From assembly GCA_011800805.1 (NCBI GenBank), contig MPNW01000051.1:64269-128268 (forward strand): DNA of 64,000 bases, written 5' to 3'. Position numbers and translations under genes: made by a program. Below are positions 20,995 through 33,447 of the stretch, in pieces (position 1 is the first letter of the stretch; each line of letters opens with the position of its first letter). A model generated the notes under the pieces. The model made no database searches and had not been told where the DNA came from. It saw only the letters and a program-made list of their open reading frames with translations. This stretch comes from Hirudo medicinalis (Eukaryota > Annelida > Clitellata > Hirudinida > Hirudinidae).

Positions 20995-21195
20995 TTACAA
21001 TGTGTACTTCATTTATATAGCGCCGTATGCATAGCGTCAGAGGCGCTTTTTGTTAACCATTTACATAGCGCTCCTTCCCAAGGGCGCTTGCGGCAGTGCA
21101 AGCTGGGTTTCGAACACGACACATTACGACTGTTGCCATTACCGCCGCTTTCAGGAACACAACTCATTCGGCCGACCTGCATGCCCAGAAGGTTT
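20995..21195 (-). repeat. Best-preserved copy of a tRNA-derived SINE
   Basis: Read on the minus strand it begins with a tRNA-like head, GGTCGGCCGAATGAGTTG (A-box-like), then about 50 bases later GTGTCGTGTTCGAAACCCAG (B-box-like). It continues CTTGCACTGCCGCAAGCGCC, GGAGCGCTATGTAAATGG and GCCTCTGACGCTATGCATAC. Length about 190 bases. Copies in several introns of this window share this order. Confidence 0.8.
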
Positions 21196-21642
21196 TTTTT
21201 CATTACTTTCTCTCTCTTAATGTCAAGGCTTACCAAGTCCAGCTCAAGGTAATCTTAGGCCTACAAAGGAATAAGTTACCTAAATAAAGCGTATTCACTA
21301 AATGATCCGTTGTTTGCTTGCCTTAATGTTTATGGTTCGTTGTAGGTTATTTAAAAAAAAAATTAAGTTATAACTCTCGATATAATACTTTGTTTTTTGA
21401 AGTGTTAAATGTCATTTCACTTTGGGATCATTTTCACGTCGATATGAATTCCATGTAAGAAGACAAAAAATAGTTGGAAAAACTTTGGGTTATCCATACT
21501 GAATTTGAGTTTTGGTAACTTTTACAATTAAAAGGAGAACAAGAAAAAATTCCCGATTTATTTCTTTAAATTATTCAAGTTTGATCAGACTGAAGAAAAA
21601 CTCGATCGGCCGAAATTTCAGTGGAGTCATTGAGGAATAAAA

Positions 21643-24600
21643 ATGAAAATGGGTTTTTTAAAGAGTGGAATCCTTGGCATCAGAAACCACTATTTCGTTT
21701 TTATTGTGTCCCTTGCCCTCTTATCAGTGTTCGCATATTTACATTCTACAAACCGGAATTGTGCTAATGAACTAGCCAAGCATATCAATAAAATGAAGTG
21801 GAAACATATAGCCTGGATCATCTCTAAAGAGAATGAAACCTGCAGAAGAAATTTGCGCAGAGTCACCGAAAAGCGTAGCGATCCGGCTTACGAGATTCTA
21901 AACGACATCACCATCATTCCTGCTTCGGCCAGAGTTAAAGCAAAAAAGATTTTCAAGAACAAACCCCTCGTAATGTGGTCGAGTGAACTACACATGACTC
22001 CAATCAAATGTGTGATTGACCTTATCACTCCGTTCGGAGTGAACGTTCTCAATTACAACCTCGATCCTGCCAGGTGCCACATGCAGGATTGCAAACCCAG
22101 AGAAAAATTAAAGGTAAGTGAATTCCTAAATTAAACTCACAGCTGTAGTATGGGCGTCAGTTTTTAAGGAAGGGATAGGGTGCTGTGTATCGCGCTTTAT
22201 TGAAAAACAATGAATGGGACCAGGCGTCCAAAAGATTACAAATGGTAATATAAACTTATATTATGCAATATAATTTTACAAATATATAACATCTCCCTCC
22301 CTAGCTCTTAGTCGAAACCATAACGAACTGGAGGTTTCACAATTCTTCCATATCTAGATGTTTTGATCACTGATTCTGAGAGTTCTTGCAGAGGGTTATT
22401 CAGTTCACTCGAGTTATCCCGCAGCTCAGGAACTACGACCGATGGAAGTCCATGGTCGGAGACAGTTCGACTCTCCAAAGGAAATTGAATCCATGGTTCT
22501 ACACTTTGCGTTGGAAAAAGGAATCGTCTATTGCGAACGAATTCCTGGCCATAGTCTGACACAACCCTGTACCATCTGAATCCCTCATTGGACTTTATTT
22601 TTCCTTTCCTCCATCCATTGTCGATCCTAAATCTCACCTTACTTCCAGGGCAAAAGATTCGATGTTGCGTGCCAACAACCTTTATGAGGCTACAGGTCGT
22701 GATTTGTCTTTGTCCTCTCTTGTATCTGTTGTAGCTGCTTCCTGGCTTCCGATATGACGTGTGGTTCTAACTGTTTCTTTACAATTGACAATAAGTCTTG
22801 CAATCTCCAACTAAATAATAGCTATGCATCAAGTCCTGAAATTGGAGTATTTCTTAGACTGAACAACGCAAGAAATTTGTCCGACTTTTCTTCACCTGCT
22901 TTCTTTAAGACATACTTAACTGTTTGAATGTGTCTTTCTGTCACATCATTTGAACGTGTATTTCCAGGGCTTGTGTACTGTCACCGATAACCCCATTCTT
23001 TAACGAATCAGTGACACGGTTCTGAGTTGAATTGCATACTATCAGATATTACAAGCATCGGAATGCCGTGTCTTGCAAATGTCGCTTTCAAATGACTTAT
23101 GACCGTTGATCCTATTTTATTCCGCAATTGAATAACTTTAACAAATTTGCTAAAAATAATCAACGACTAGTAGATAATCTTGTGAATTTAGAGTAAATAT
23201 ATCGACTCCAACTTTCTCCCAAGGCCTATCAGGGATGTCGTGAGGCATGAGAGTCTCTCTCTTTGGTAAGCGAGGATATGACTCATTTATTATTTTGTCC
23301 AACTTTCTGTCGCGACAGGAACAAAAATTGTTACGTAAAAAAATTAATGGTTAATTCTATTTTGTTAACTGGTTTTAAATATCGATATATCGATATTTAA
23401 CAAATATCATCGGTATAACATAAAATCATCTCTGAAAAGATAACCTGAAAAAAGGTCATCAGAAGTCAACCCCACGAAAAAAATTCTGGATGCGCCCCTG
23501 CTCTCTCATTTTTTCATTATCACAGTCTTGAAAGACTTTCAGTTCTAGAATCAGATTTAAATTAATGTTCCGTTTGGAATTTTGCTAGTCAATAGCTGGC
23601 AGATGGATCATTTGGTCGTTACAAATCATTTCATTTGGACTTACAAATCGCACGGTTGACCTAGGAATGGCATAGAGAATGACGTGTGCAAATTTCAAAT
23701 CGCTGCTGTTCAACGTTTTGGAGTTCTTGGGAGAGAGTCACACACATATACTGTCTGTTTTATATTATAGAAGATATCGTCTGCATTTCACAATGAACAC
23801 TATTTTTAATTGGCAGAGACTTTTTGAATTCGTGCACTTAAATAAATTTGTCATTTTACTTGTGAGAAGAGAGAGAAAAAAAATATACAAAAATCAGATT
23901 AACATTCAACCTTTCAAGTTATTAATGCGCTCAATACATTATAAGACAGGTGTGACAAAAGGTATATGATATAAGGTTTTTGGTTTCAACATTTGAATAT
24001 TTTTACAGATTTAAATTAAATTTTTATCGCGATTTTTAACGTACAAACCAGATTTACATATTTGAAATCTTCAGAACATTATCATTTGAAATATGTATAT
24101 TTTGCAGTCTCCCATTTCACAAAGCATTTCAACTTAATTTCCAATATATTGGTGGAAAATGGTTTTTAAAAAAAGTTTTAAAACTTTTACAAATTAACTA
24201 CTTCTCTGAAAATTGATTGATATCAATTCATGTGAAATTCTGAATCACGAAAATTGCTAACAGGTCCTGAATGGTTACAACATTTTGATAGCAGCCCCAC
24301 CATTGGACAAGCAATTTTACGAGGCCTACAAGAACGACAGCATCATGAAGTCGGTGGACGTGGCATTCTGTGGCCACCCTGCCTCCATCTGTGAATTTTT
24401 CATACCTTTGAATAAAAGCGTCTTGATTGTGCCTAGCATTAGGTTTACCTAAATTAGTTTTATTACACAGTCTAACGTGACACTGCAACCTTGAAATGGT
24501 CTTTTTGTATTTGTATTTAGCCGTACATTTAAGCAGTGCCCCCTGGCGGTGCAGGCTGGTAAGCGAGCACAATACATTGCGACTGAAACAATTAACTCCT

Positions 24601-25647
24601 ATCCAGGAGCACAACCCATTGAGCTAACCTGCACGCCTCATCTAGAGATTCCCATTGCTATTCCACTTGTTGATGAAAAATTATCTTGTGTTTGAATCTC
24701 GTCAACATGAATTGTTAGTTTCTTCATAAGCATTCGTGTTTTCCACAGGTATGACATAGGGAGGTACACTGCAGACAGATGGAAGCTCTTAAATGAAAAT
24801 TTTAAAAAGTTTGCTTCGAAACCTTGGAACATAATCGGTGCCAACAACCTTTACGATGCCAAATACATTCAATATTACACCGGCATAGAAACCCATCACA
24901 TTCCAAGCTTTTGTGATTACACTGAAGCAGAATACACAAACGAAAGAAAAGAATTTGTCATCTTCAGGAGATACGACAGAGGATTCAATAAATATTTTTT
25001 CGACACATTCAACTCAGAATGCGAAAAGGTTCTTGCTCTTATCAAAACTGCAAACTGCATTTTAGTCCTTTAATTAACTTAATGTTGTTTGTTTTTTATT
25101 TGCAAAGGTCAAATGTTTTTCTAAAGTTATACTCCTGCCTCCGTACAATTACAGAGACCTCACCAAATACAGGGCAGTGGTTCACGTTCCTTACCAAGTT
25201 TCCATAATGACCTTTTACGAACTCTACAGAATGAACATACCGACGTTTTTCCCGTCTCAATCTCTACTCACCAAGTGGCAGGTCGACCATTTTCTCATGC
25301 CTGAAAGATCTGTGGATGGTCATTTTTACAACCAGAGGATCAATGGATCGATAATATCACCTCATCCCTCTCAGAAGGGAGTTCCAGACCCAAGGAATGA
25401 ATACGACTACGACGGGATATTCTACTGGCTCCAGTTTGTGGATTTCTACCAGGTTATGCCGCACACCATCATTTATGAGAGTATTCCACATTTGATCTCC
25501 ATGCTGGACAATGTGGAAGATAAATTTCTTTGGTCTATCAGCCTGAAGATGCAGGAATTTAACATAGATTATAAGAAAGACCTTTTGAACAAGTGGAGAG
25601 ACATTTTGCTAGGTTATGCTAAGAATAGTCCGAACCACCCAAACTAG
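21643..25647 (+). CDS. Type II membrane protein, putative Golgi glycosyltransferase-like, 4 exons
   Basis: Exons 21643-22113, 24264-24442, 24749-25028 and 25108-25647 join in phase to 489 aa with good GT-AG sites. Residues about 15-36 form one hydrophobic segment preceded by basic residues, typical of a signal-anchored Golgi enzyme. The remainder is a luminal globular domain with N-glycosylation sequons and scattered cysteines (DPARCHMQDCKPRE). The last exon has RAVVHVPYQVSIMTFYELYR followed by NIPTFFPSQSLL, which resembles the nucleotide-sugar-binding end of some glycosyltransferases, where a residue set P-x-F-x-P-S occurs. I recall similar unannotated proteins in invertebrates but cannot name the family. 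No catalytic residues can be assigned. Intron 1 (2.1 kb) contains a dead gypsy fragment and intron 2 a SINE. Confidence 0.7.
22308..23300 (-). pseudogene. Gypsy-type retrotransposon pol (integrase) remnant
   Basis: On the minus strand, from high to low coordinates, three pieces of an integrase can be read: MPHDIPDRPWEKVGVDIF followed by YLLVVDYFS (about 23270-23140); FARHGIPMLVISDS with the DDE-region continuation and TERHIQTVKYVLKK (about 23080-22900); and a C-terminal piece of about 110 codons (22637-22308) ending TSRYGRIVKPPVRYG. Stops and frame changes interrupt it, so it is inactive. It lies inside intron 1 of the putative glycosyltransferase gene, in antisense. LTRs were not found. Confidence 0.85.
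23370..23510 (+). repeat. Dispersed repeat, copy 1
   Basis: Shares CGATATTTAAC-AATAT, ATCTCTGAAAAGATAA and a final CTGG-TGCGCC-CTG stretch with 52650-52795. Function unknown. Confidence 0.6.
24515..24640 (-). repeat. SINE copy in intron 2 of the glycosyltransferase-like gene
   Basis: Minus strand: GCGTGCAGGTTAGCTCAATG then GGTTGTGCTCC, a tRNA-like A box (TTAGCTCAATGGGTTG), followed by CGCAATGTATTGTGCTCGC and a diverged body. Truncated at the 3' end. Confidence 0.6.
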
Positions 25648-26902
25648 CTTATTCGAACAGGTACCAGGTCCTGAGTACCTACGAGCGTAGAACATACTAA
25701 TTTTTGTTCTTATGAGTTTATTGCTTTTATTCTATTGAAATGTTACAACATCTGACAAGACTCGGATGCTTCCTTCTTATCGAAGGAATTTGCCGTTCAT
25801 TTCTGTAACCTATTCAGCCATTGGGGAATCTGTTGCTACGAAAATGACACATCGTGCGAAAGCATCAATCACAACTTTTAATGTTCTTTAGTGTCGTGTC
25901 TCAGATCGTAACCAAGTTTTGATTCAGATCAAGCTGTGAGCTAATTTGGGAAAATGTCTTCGGTCTCGTTAAATCTTTTATGTACCTAACAGCTGGGTCA
26001 TATTTTATGTCTATACTCACGAGAGGATGTTTTTTTCGATTTTAACAGTAAGAAAAATATTTATGTAATAAATTCGACTTAATTAATTTTAAATTTATAT
26101 TGTTACGCTTTCAACATTGAATCCAAGTTCAAGATGCCATTAGCGAAATGGTGAAACTTTATCCTAGAAATGGCATTGTTGGACTTACACTTAATAATAA
26201 TGAGCTGTTTGCGGCAAAATCCTTTTTACAATCATGTCACTAAAACGATTAGAATACTTATTTTAAGAGCATTTTTAATGATTTTAATGTGCGTAGCGGA
26301 GTCGGAAGTGTTGACGAGAAGCAAAAATAGGGTCATCTTATCGGGAAGGGAGGTTTGCTCCCCCCTCCCCCTCCCTGGAAAAAGTTGAAATGACGTCCCT
26401 GATCTCTTCACTGGCTCTGAGATAAAATGACGTCCTTAACCGTACTGCCACAGACAAACGCTTAAGTGGGATATATCCGGATACCATCGGGAAAGAAACG
26501 CTACAGAAAATAACGACCCAATTTTCAGTTTTTATTTTCAACCTGAAAGCATTTTCAAAAAGGAACTAAACGCTCAATAAACATGCTGTAGGTTGCATGA
26601 GATGTTTGCAAAGAAATATGAACATGCCAGAACGGGCGAGGAATGTTAAATCACATTTGTAGCATACACTCTGTTGACTAGATATAACAAAAGATGTTAT
26701 TTGAAATGTTTAAAACGAAACATTCAGAAATTTTATAACCCAATAAAACTCAAAACTCGCTGTGAAAGGTCCGTAAAAGTGTAATACTTGCGCTGCCATT
26801 TCTTCTTTCTGCTTTTTTTTTCTTTTTCGATTTTAACAGTAAGAAAAATACATTGATCTTTGTCTCAAAGAATGCATGAATTAGAACTGTCAATATAACC
26901 AT
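25648..26902. other. Intergenic region between the glycosyltransferase-like and NCAM-like genes
   Basis: Contains the 3' UTR of the first gene and a 28-bp direct repeat at 26032-26059 and 26823-26850. Between the repeats no protein could be read. Confidence 0.4.
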
Positions 26903-29900
26903 CTAAATGATCTTGGTGCTGTTTCCCTCAGCTGTTACTTCCCCAAATGTTCCTAGCTAAGAAAACACACATATAAGAACAATATAGTACATGTTTCAAC
27001 CAACACAAAAAGCCAGGTTTGTACCTCCGAATCATCACTGGACGAGGTACCCCGACTGATGGACGACAAGGAAACCGACCTTTTGTAATCTGACTCGACA
27101 GGAGTCAAAGTAACAAATTCCTCCTGGTGGCTAATAATGCACAAATATAAATTAAATGTTCATTGTAGCCGTAGGACGTAGTAGCGAAACTTTGGAGAGT
27201 CAGTTCGCACAACGACTCACTCTCTAAACAAAAAGAAAACAAAGAAAACAAATGAATCACTTTACCTCCTCACCGATGCATTCAATTTGCTTCCAATGGG
27301 AAGATCGTCACGGTCGAACAACTTTCTGTCCGAACGAAACAATAACTATTCATTCGTTTAGAAACAAACAAACAAAAAAAAACAAAAAAAAACTAGTATC
27401 TCTGAAATCACGAGTCATTTGAACTCACTTCGAAAGAGTGAAATGCTCGCTCACTTTTTGTTGTTTTGGCTGTCATTGTCCTTCTGTTTTAGCAGATAAT
27501 TGAGCACCCCCCATCGTCTGGTGGCATAGCACGACACGTCGACCAGCACCAGGAACAGGAAGAGCAGAGATACGATGATTGCAATCAGAACTTCAACTGG
27601 CACTGTCGAAAACAAGGACTCGTGGATGAATGGCAGTACTGAACGACATAATAATATTAATGAAGACAGTTTATTTCTCTGGCACCACGTGCATATCATC
27701 ATGTGGACAATAAAGTGCCATGAGCGTGAAAAGCCATTACTGTTACCTCAGCGGTAGGCCATAATTTGGGAAGGCTGATGATTTTGGCAAAGAAAAATAC
27801 AAGTAACAAAACAGGAGTCCAACGGGTTCACACGACCCAATGGTTTGTGAACTTGGATCAACAAAGACAAACAAACAACAAAGAAGACAAATTGTATTTT
27901 ACAATTTTAAACATTTTACCTAACGGCTTCCCTGAGGGGGAATCTTCGACCATGGGAGACTTGCCGGCTGCTTATTAAGAAGGATATCGAAATTAAATGC
28001 AAACATATACAATATAAACTTAATTAACCCTGTTGAAATAAATTTTAATTCTTGCCTTGACTGCAAAAGTAATTAGCACGCTTTTATACATTTCTCAGCA
28101 AAGCGATTAAAAAATATCATTGTATAAATTATAAAATCATTGAAATGTTATTATATAAATTACCAAAATAATTACAATAATCCACTTGAACTACCTCCTT
28201 TGAACCCCAACGGGACAGTTTGATGGTTGCAAATCCACTATGTTTCGACGAACCGAGATTGTTGACGGCAAGTACTTCCAGCAAGTAGTAGGAATCGGGG
28301 AGGAGCCCTGTCAAATTCACCGTGCGGGTCGACCCGTCGTTCAAATTGACATATGTCCATTCTCTGTCCAGCGGGGTGATGACGTTAGACGTTTGGCCCA
28401 ATTTGATCTGAGGTGCAAATTCATTAAAGAAAGAAAAAAATAGATAAATAAATAAACCACAAAAAATAAACCACACCCTTCTGTATCTGATTTTAAATTT
28501 CGTTATCGGCAAGCACGTGTCGACAGGCTCCTCCCACTCGACGCAATAAGAGTCGGCACCAGGCACGTCTTTACTTCTGATCAGCTGGATGGCGTAGGGA
28601 GCACCTGAAAAGTATTTGTCCTTAGGATGATGGGACTTAAGATGATTCTGACTTTATGGTCTGCCTTTCAACGGTGACAATGGAAAACTGCATTGAAACG
28701 TGCCAAAGTGCTGAATATTCGTGAGAAAATGGACGGCCATTAATTTGGCTCATCGAAGCCGCACGACTTGAACCGGATGAATTTGAATAAAATATGCATT
28801 CTGCATGCAAAATTATTTATTAGCTCATTAGCATATTTATAAGCTATGCACACTTGGAGAGGATGTCGTGAACTCGACTTCAGTGACTTCTCCTTCGCCG
28901 GCAGCACTCGCAGCAGATAGGCCCATTTCGTAGTAGGTGTTCGGCTTCAGTTTGTTGATTTTGAGATGGTTGCCTTGGAAACAATTTTTTGCGTCAATTG
29001 ATTAGCTCGGATCGAAAGATTGCGTTAGCCCAAGCAATGTAAGACCGTCGGAATGTCGTCGAGACACTCGCTATTGTTTCTGCAACAATCAGAATCTTTA
29101 CACCCCGTACATGTTTGTATACTATATTTTAAACATGCTACTCAAGATGTCACCCATAAAGATGTCCAACGTTCTTGTATTACCAAAAACCAAAGTTTCA
29201 AAGTTGATAAACTCTCCTCACCCCATGGGAAATTCCTGGACTCGTTTAAAAATATGTCGACCACTATCCTGTCGAGGGGCTCGTCGCCGATGTTGTAGGG
29301 CGTGGAGAAGTGAAAATCCACCTGGCACGGATACACTTTTAACGTGACGTTCTCCAGCTCGCTCGGAGTACCTTAATTAGAAAGTCGATGTAGAAAGGTG
29401 GTGTATTATTCCTGGGTTAAGATTATTCGATCGCATGATAATCAACACCTGTCGTAGCAATCCATGACTCCTACAATTTAGTAATTATTTGACAAAACCA
29501 TTAACAGTCACCGGATCTTTCGAGGGTCATCGGAATGTCGATGGACCCCTCCGAGTTGTTGGACCTGCAGACGACTCTGGAGAAGTCTTCGTATCCTCCA
29601 TACACCCAAGCCTGATCCACCCATCCAACGTAGATCTTAAAATAATTCAAAGTTTTTGGTCGAGCATCTGCAAACAGAAAGCCATGAAAGACAGCAATAA
29701 TCCAGTCCCACCTGTAAATGGCTCACAGAATCATCGCTAAAGATCTTGAAAGTTTCATTGTCGATCAATTCTACGCCATTAAAAAACCACTTGAAATGTG
29801 GAGGAGGATGTGCCTCGACCTCGCAGGTCAAATTTCGTCTTAAGTACACGAACGTAGTCCATCTGAGCTGCTGGTTTGGCACGGTTCTTGGTTTAACTGG

Positions 29901-32738
29901 CGATGAACGTGCAACGTTAAGACCGTAACAGTTGGCTTTCAATAACTCGACACTAACAGTTCACCGTGACCATGTTAGTCATTGAATCGCTACCGATGGA
30001 GGAGTATGCCTCGCAGACGTACAGCCCGGCCGCATCCGGAGTTACACTGATTATATTCAGCATTCCACGATCGCTCTGGTACGTGCTCTGTCAACGGAAG
30101 CTAGGATTTATATTTTCCATTAGCCACGTATTTATTCTTCGTTTCATGTTTGAGATTAAATCTCAGGAATAAAAATGAGGCAGTCATAAATATTACTTGC
30201 AAATTTTGAAAAAGTCTTCGAATTGTCAAAAACATAAATTAAGCAATGGCTAACATTACTTAGTTTCTTTATGGCCAGAGTAGGAGTAGGTTTGCCTTCA
30301 GCTAAACACTCTATTGTGGCATTCTCTCCTTCTTTATAAGTAGTGTTGGGGAATGACAATATGGAAGGGGGAACTAGACAAGAAAAAAACTCTATCGAAG
30401 AAAAGGCTTAAGCGTGTTTTAGATTTCCAAAAAGTGCATCAGGCAATGTAAGTGAGTACGTTGGCCCGTGGTTCAACTCTCAACAATGGTGCCATCAAGT
30501 ACCCTAAGCGTGCAGTGTTTACTTTTTTCAAAATTTAAAAACTAAACTTCGATGATGATGTAGAAACATAGGAACACCGAACAAACTCTGAACAGTGAGA
30601 TATCCAGTGGAATTATCAGTAGAAACTGTGTTGACAGCAGTACAGCTGACTTCCCCCTCATCTTCCCTCCTCAGAGGGGCAAAGAATACCTGCCCGCGTC
30701 TCTCGTCCACGTTGATTCTGGAGCCGTTCTTAAAGATTTGACCTTTGAAATAAAATCGAAAAGTCGCAACGGGATCCCCGCTCGCTTCGCACGTCAGAGA
30801 AAAGTCGGCCCCCTCCACTCCAGTGCTTCTTGATATTTCTTTTGTAATTTTCACTGGAACTAAACAAGATCATTTCGTTGAGTTAGAGGACGCAGGATGC
30901 GACAGAATGCAGAATGTCGAACAAAAACGTCAAAGATTAAAAAGCATACAAACATCCCTTGATTCTGAATGCTGAGCAGTTTACGTCGGAGAAATATTGA
31001 TTTTTGTTTTTACATATTTTGACTTCAATAAGACTCGATTCTAGCATTTATCAAATCATTAATAACGACTCATTTAACGACGAATCAAATCAATAATGAA
31101 CAGGTATGAAGTTGAGGAAGAAAGCTGTGAGGCATACCATGAACTTCAACTTGAATATCTTGAGCTTGGTACAGGTGGGGGTCTGCTCTTTGTATTTCAC
31201 ACAAATAATTACCAGCATCTGTAAACTGGACGTTTTTTATGGTCAGTCCCCTTTTGCCGAAGCTGTACCTCCCACCTGAACGATAAAAGACTTGACGTTG
31301 AATTGCAACAAAGTATGAGCAAACGTTTGAATACATTTTGTCTAATAATGAACAATATTATTATTATTAATAAAAAATAGAATAATATTTGTTTTTATTA
31401 TTAATACTATTCGATGCAGTCTTTTAAAGGAATGAAAACATTCGTCACGACACACGAACAAATTCCAGAGCTAATCGAGTGGAACGACACCTTCAGTCAG
31501 AAGCGACGTGTCTTTCCTCCACACGACGCCAACTTGGACTCCCGGTTTTGGCTCGCACACGATCAGACCTTCCATTCCTGCGCCCAAATATTGCTTTGGC
31601 GGCACTAACGAGAATGCAAATTCCTCTGCAACGAACGGGTTCTCATAAACATCGTTGAATGGAATTGTAAATAAATTGTACACAATGAAAACTACTCCAC
31701 CCATGCGTTACACATTTGTCGGCATGCTATTCATTTTTGCCTCGATAAGTAAAACTCAAAACTAGAGGTAAGGATTTAAACTTTAAAGTGTTTTAATAAA
31801 ATAAGTCTGCAGAATATTTACTGACCATGCAACTGGATTTGTCTTGACATTTCTTTCACAACCGAGCCATTCACCAGCAACTTGCATGTGTAGGTTCCGT
31901 CATAATATTTCCTCATATTTCGGAGAAGCAGTTGGGGTACATCGTCGACCACATAAAGTCCCGCAGTTGTGTCATTTGACCTAAACATCACCACTTTGGA
32001 GGAGTTTTTACAAAAATCTATTAAACATAGTGTACAAACCCGTCAACGGATTTTGTAACTCTGGTGTTGTTGTTGTCGAACCACAGCAGAAGAGAATCTG
32101 ATGGTGCATCAGCAGATTTGCATGTGAAGAGGAGATTTGTTCCTTCAGATCTTTGAATCACTGGGGTCTCGGGCCAAAGTTGCAATTCATAAGACTTAAC
32201 ATCTAAAAAATAATCAAGAAAAAAGATTTGTTTACAAGTATTGTAACGTCAACTGATTATTTAGATATGGTATGTCTAAGTTGCTAACTAAGTTGGCTTC
32301 TTCCAATTACTCAGAATAAAAAGCACCAAAATAACAAGTCTAAGAAATAAATGAAATGATAATTTCCTAAATGCCTCAACTGCTGGATTGGTCTGAAATT
32401 TATTGTATTGCTTGATCTAGGTGGATTAAAATACTTAAAAGCCTCTTTAAGTAAATACTTCCAGTTCAAACTCCAGATTTCAAGAACATTCAACCCAATC
32501 TCATGACAATTTTCTAGCGTTACTGGCCGAATTGCATCACATAAAAGCTTCCCTAAAAGACATCTTTTAAGGCTTAGAAACTGGTGAAAGGATTGTGATT
32601 ATATGGGGAAAATACACAAAATACAATAAAGAGCTAGAGCAATTTCAGGATAACGACAACTTAATGGGTTGCTGAACCCGGCATACCCAAAACAAGGAGC
32701 ACAAAAAATTCAACAACAATAATCCATCCCCCCTCCAT
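26903..32738 (-). CDS. NCAM/fasciclin-2-like cell adhesion molecule, 19 exons
   Basis: Homophilic adhesion receptor of the neural cell adhesion family. Exons in transcript order: 32738-32687, 32202-32040, 31980-31826, 31625-31491, 31275-31138, 30859-30587, 30373-30255, 30087-29958, 29896-29712, 29635-29512, 29371-29222, 28973-28854, 28604-28477, 28407-28206, 27970-27920, 27638-27455, 27325-27274, 27123-27025, 26956-26903; about 837 aa (NCAM-140 about 850). Order: signal peptide (MEGGWIIVVEFFVLLVL), five Ig domains (Cys and D-x-G-x-Y-x-C motifs such as DAGNYLCEI and DAAGLYVCEA), two fibronectin III domains, short stalk, transmembrane segment IAIIVSLLFLFLVLVDVSCY (close to the NCAM LVVVDITCY), and a short cytoplasmic tail with SSISRGTSSSDDSE. 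Most domain borders are phase 1, as usual in this family. The ends of exons 14 and 15 are the least certain. Ig4 lacks the usual core tryptophan. Confidence 0.88.
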
Positions 32739-33447
32739 TTCAAAACGTATTGTACAAAAGAAGGGATGGATACCAACACAAAGCGTAACGCTTCGCATGA
32801 GTTGATTTAAAAGCTTTAGCAATTCAAAATATTTTCTAGATGAATTTATTATATGATTTGAGTAAAAATTAAATAAATTAAATAAAAAAATTATAATAAA
32901 TCTTTTTAGAAATTCATTTTCGCTTCAGACAGTTTTTCCAGAAAAATAAAACAAAAAAGTGATTCCATAACATGGGCAAAACGTAAACAAAAATTAGTAA
33001 TTGTGAATATTGCAGTATGTTCCGTATTATTTACTGAGAGCGAATGGTGACTAAAAACGTACATTGGATGGGGCAGAGAGAAAGTCAGAGCTGCAAACGT
33101 ACTGCGATCGAGATCGCCAAGTAGTATGATGAATGAGGCGGTTAGTGTTTAAGAGAATTTTGGACGTAAAGTATTAAATTTATTGGCGTGAAAATTCCAA
33201 TATAATGTAATGCTTAAGTAATTCAAAATTTATCTATCCAAATTTAAAAAGTAATTTATTAATCGATTAAATAAGTTAAAATTAAAATATCATTACTGCT
33301 GATGCGTTTGACTGAATGATAAGGTACTGCACATCCCTTCTACTCGCAGACGAGAATTCCAAACAGTCAGGCGTCCGTTCTTCGAAGTTGATGCTTTTAA
33401 GCAACGTTTTCATCTCAGCAGATGACAGTATTTTGCAACGGTCGACC
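32739..33447. other. Divergent intergenic region (NCAM-like / thioester protein)
   Basis: About 710 bases between two divergent start codons, so it must hold both promoters unless further upstream exons exist. AT-rich; no confident TATA or other motif. Confidence 0.45.
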
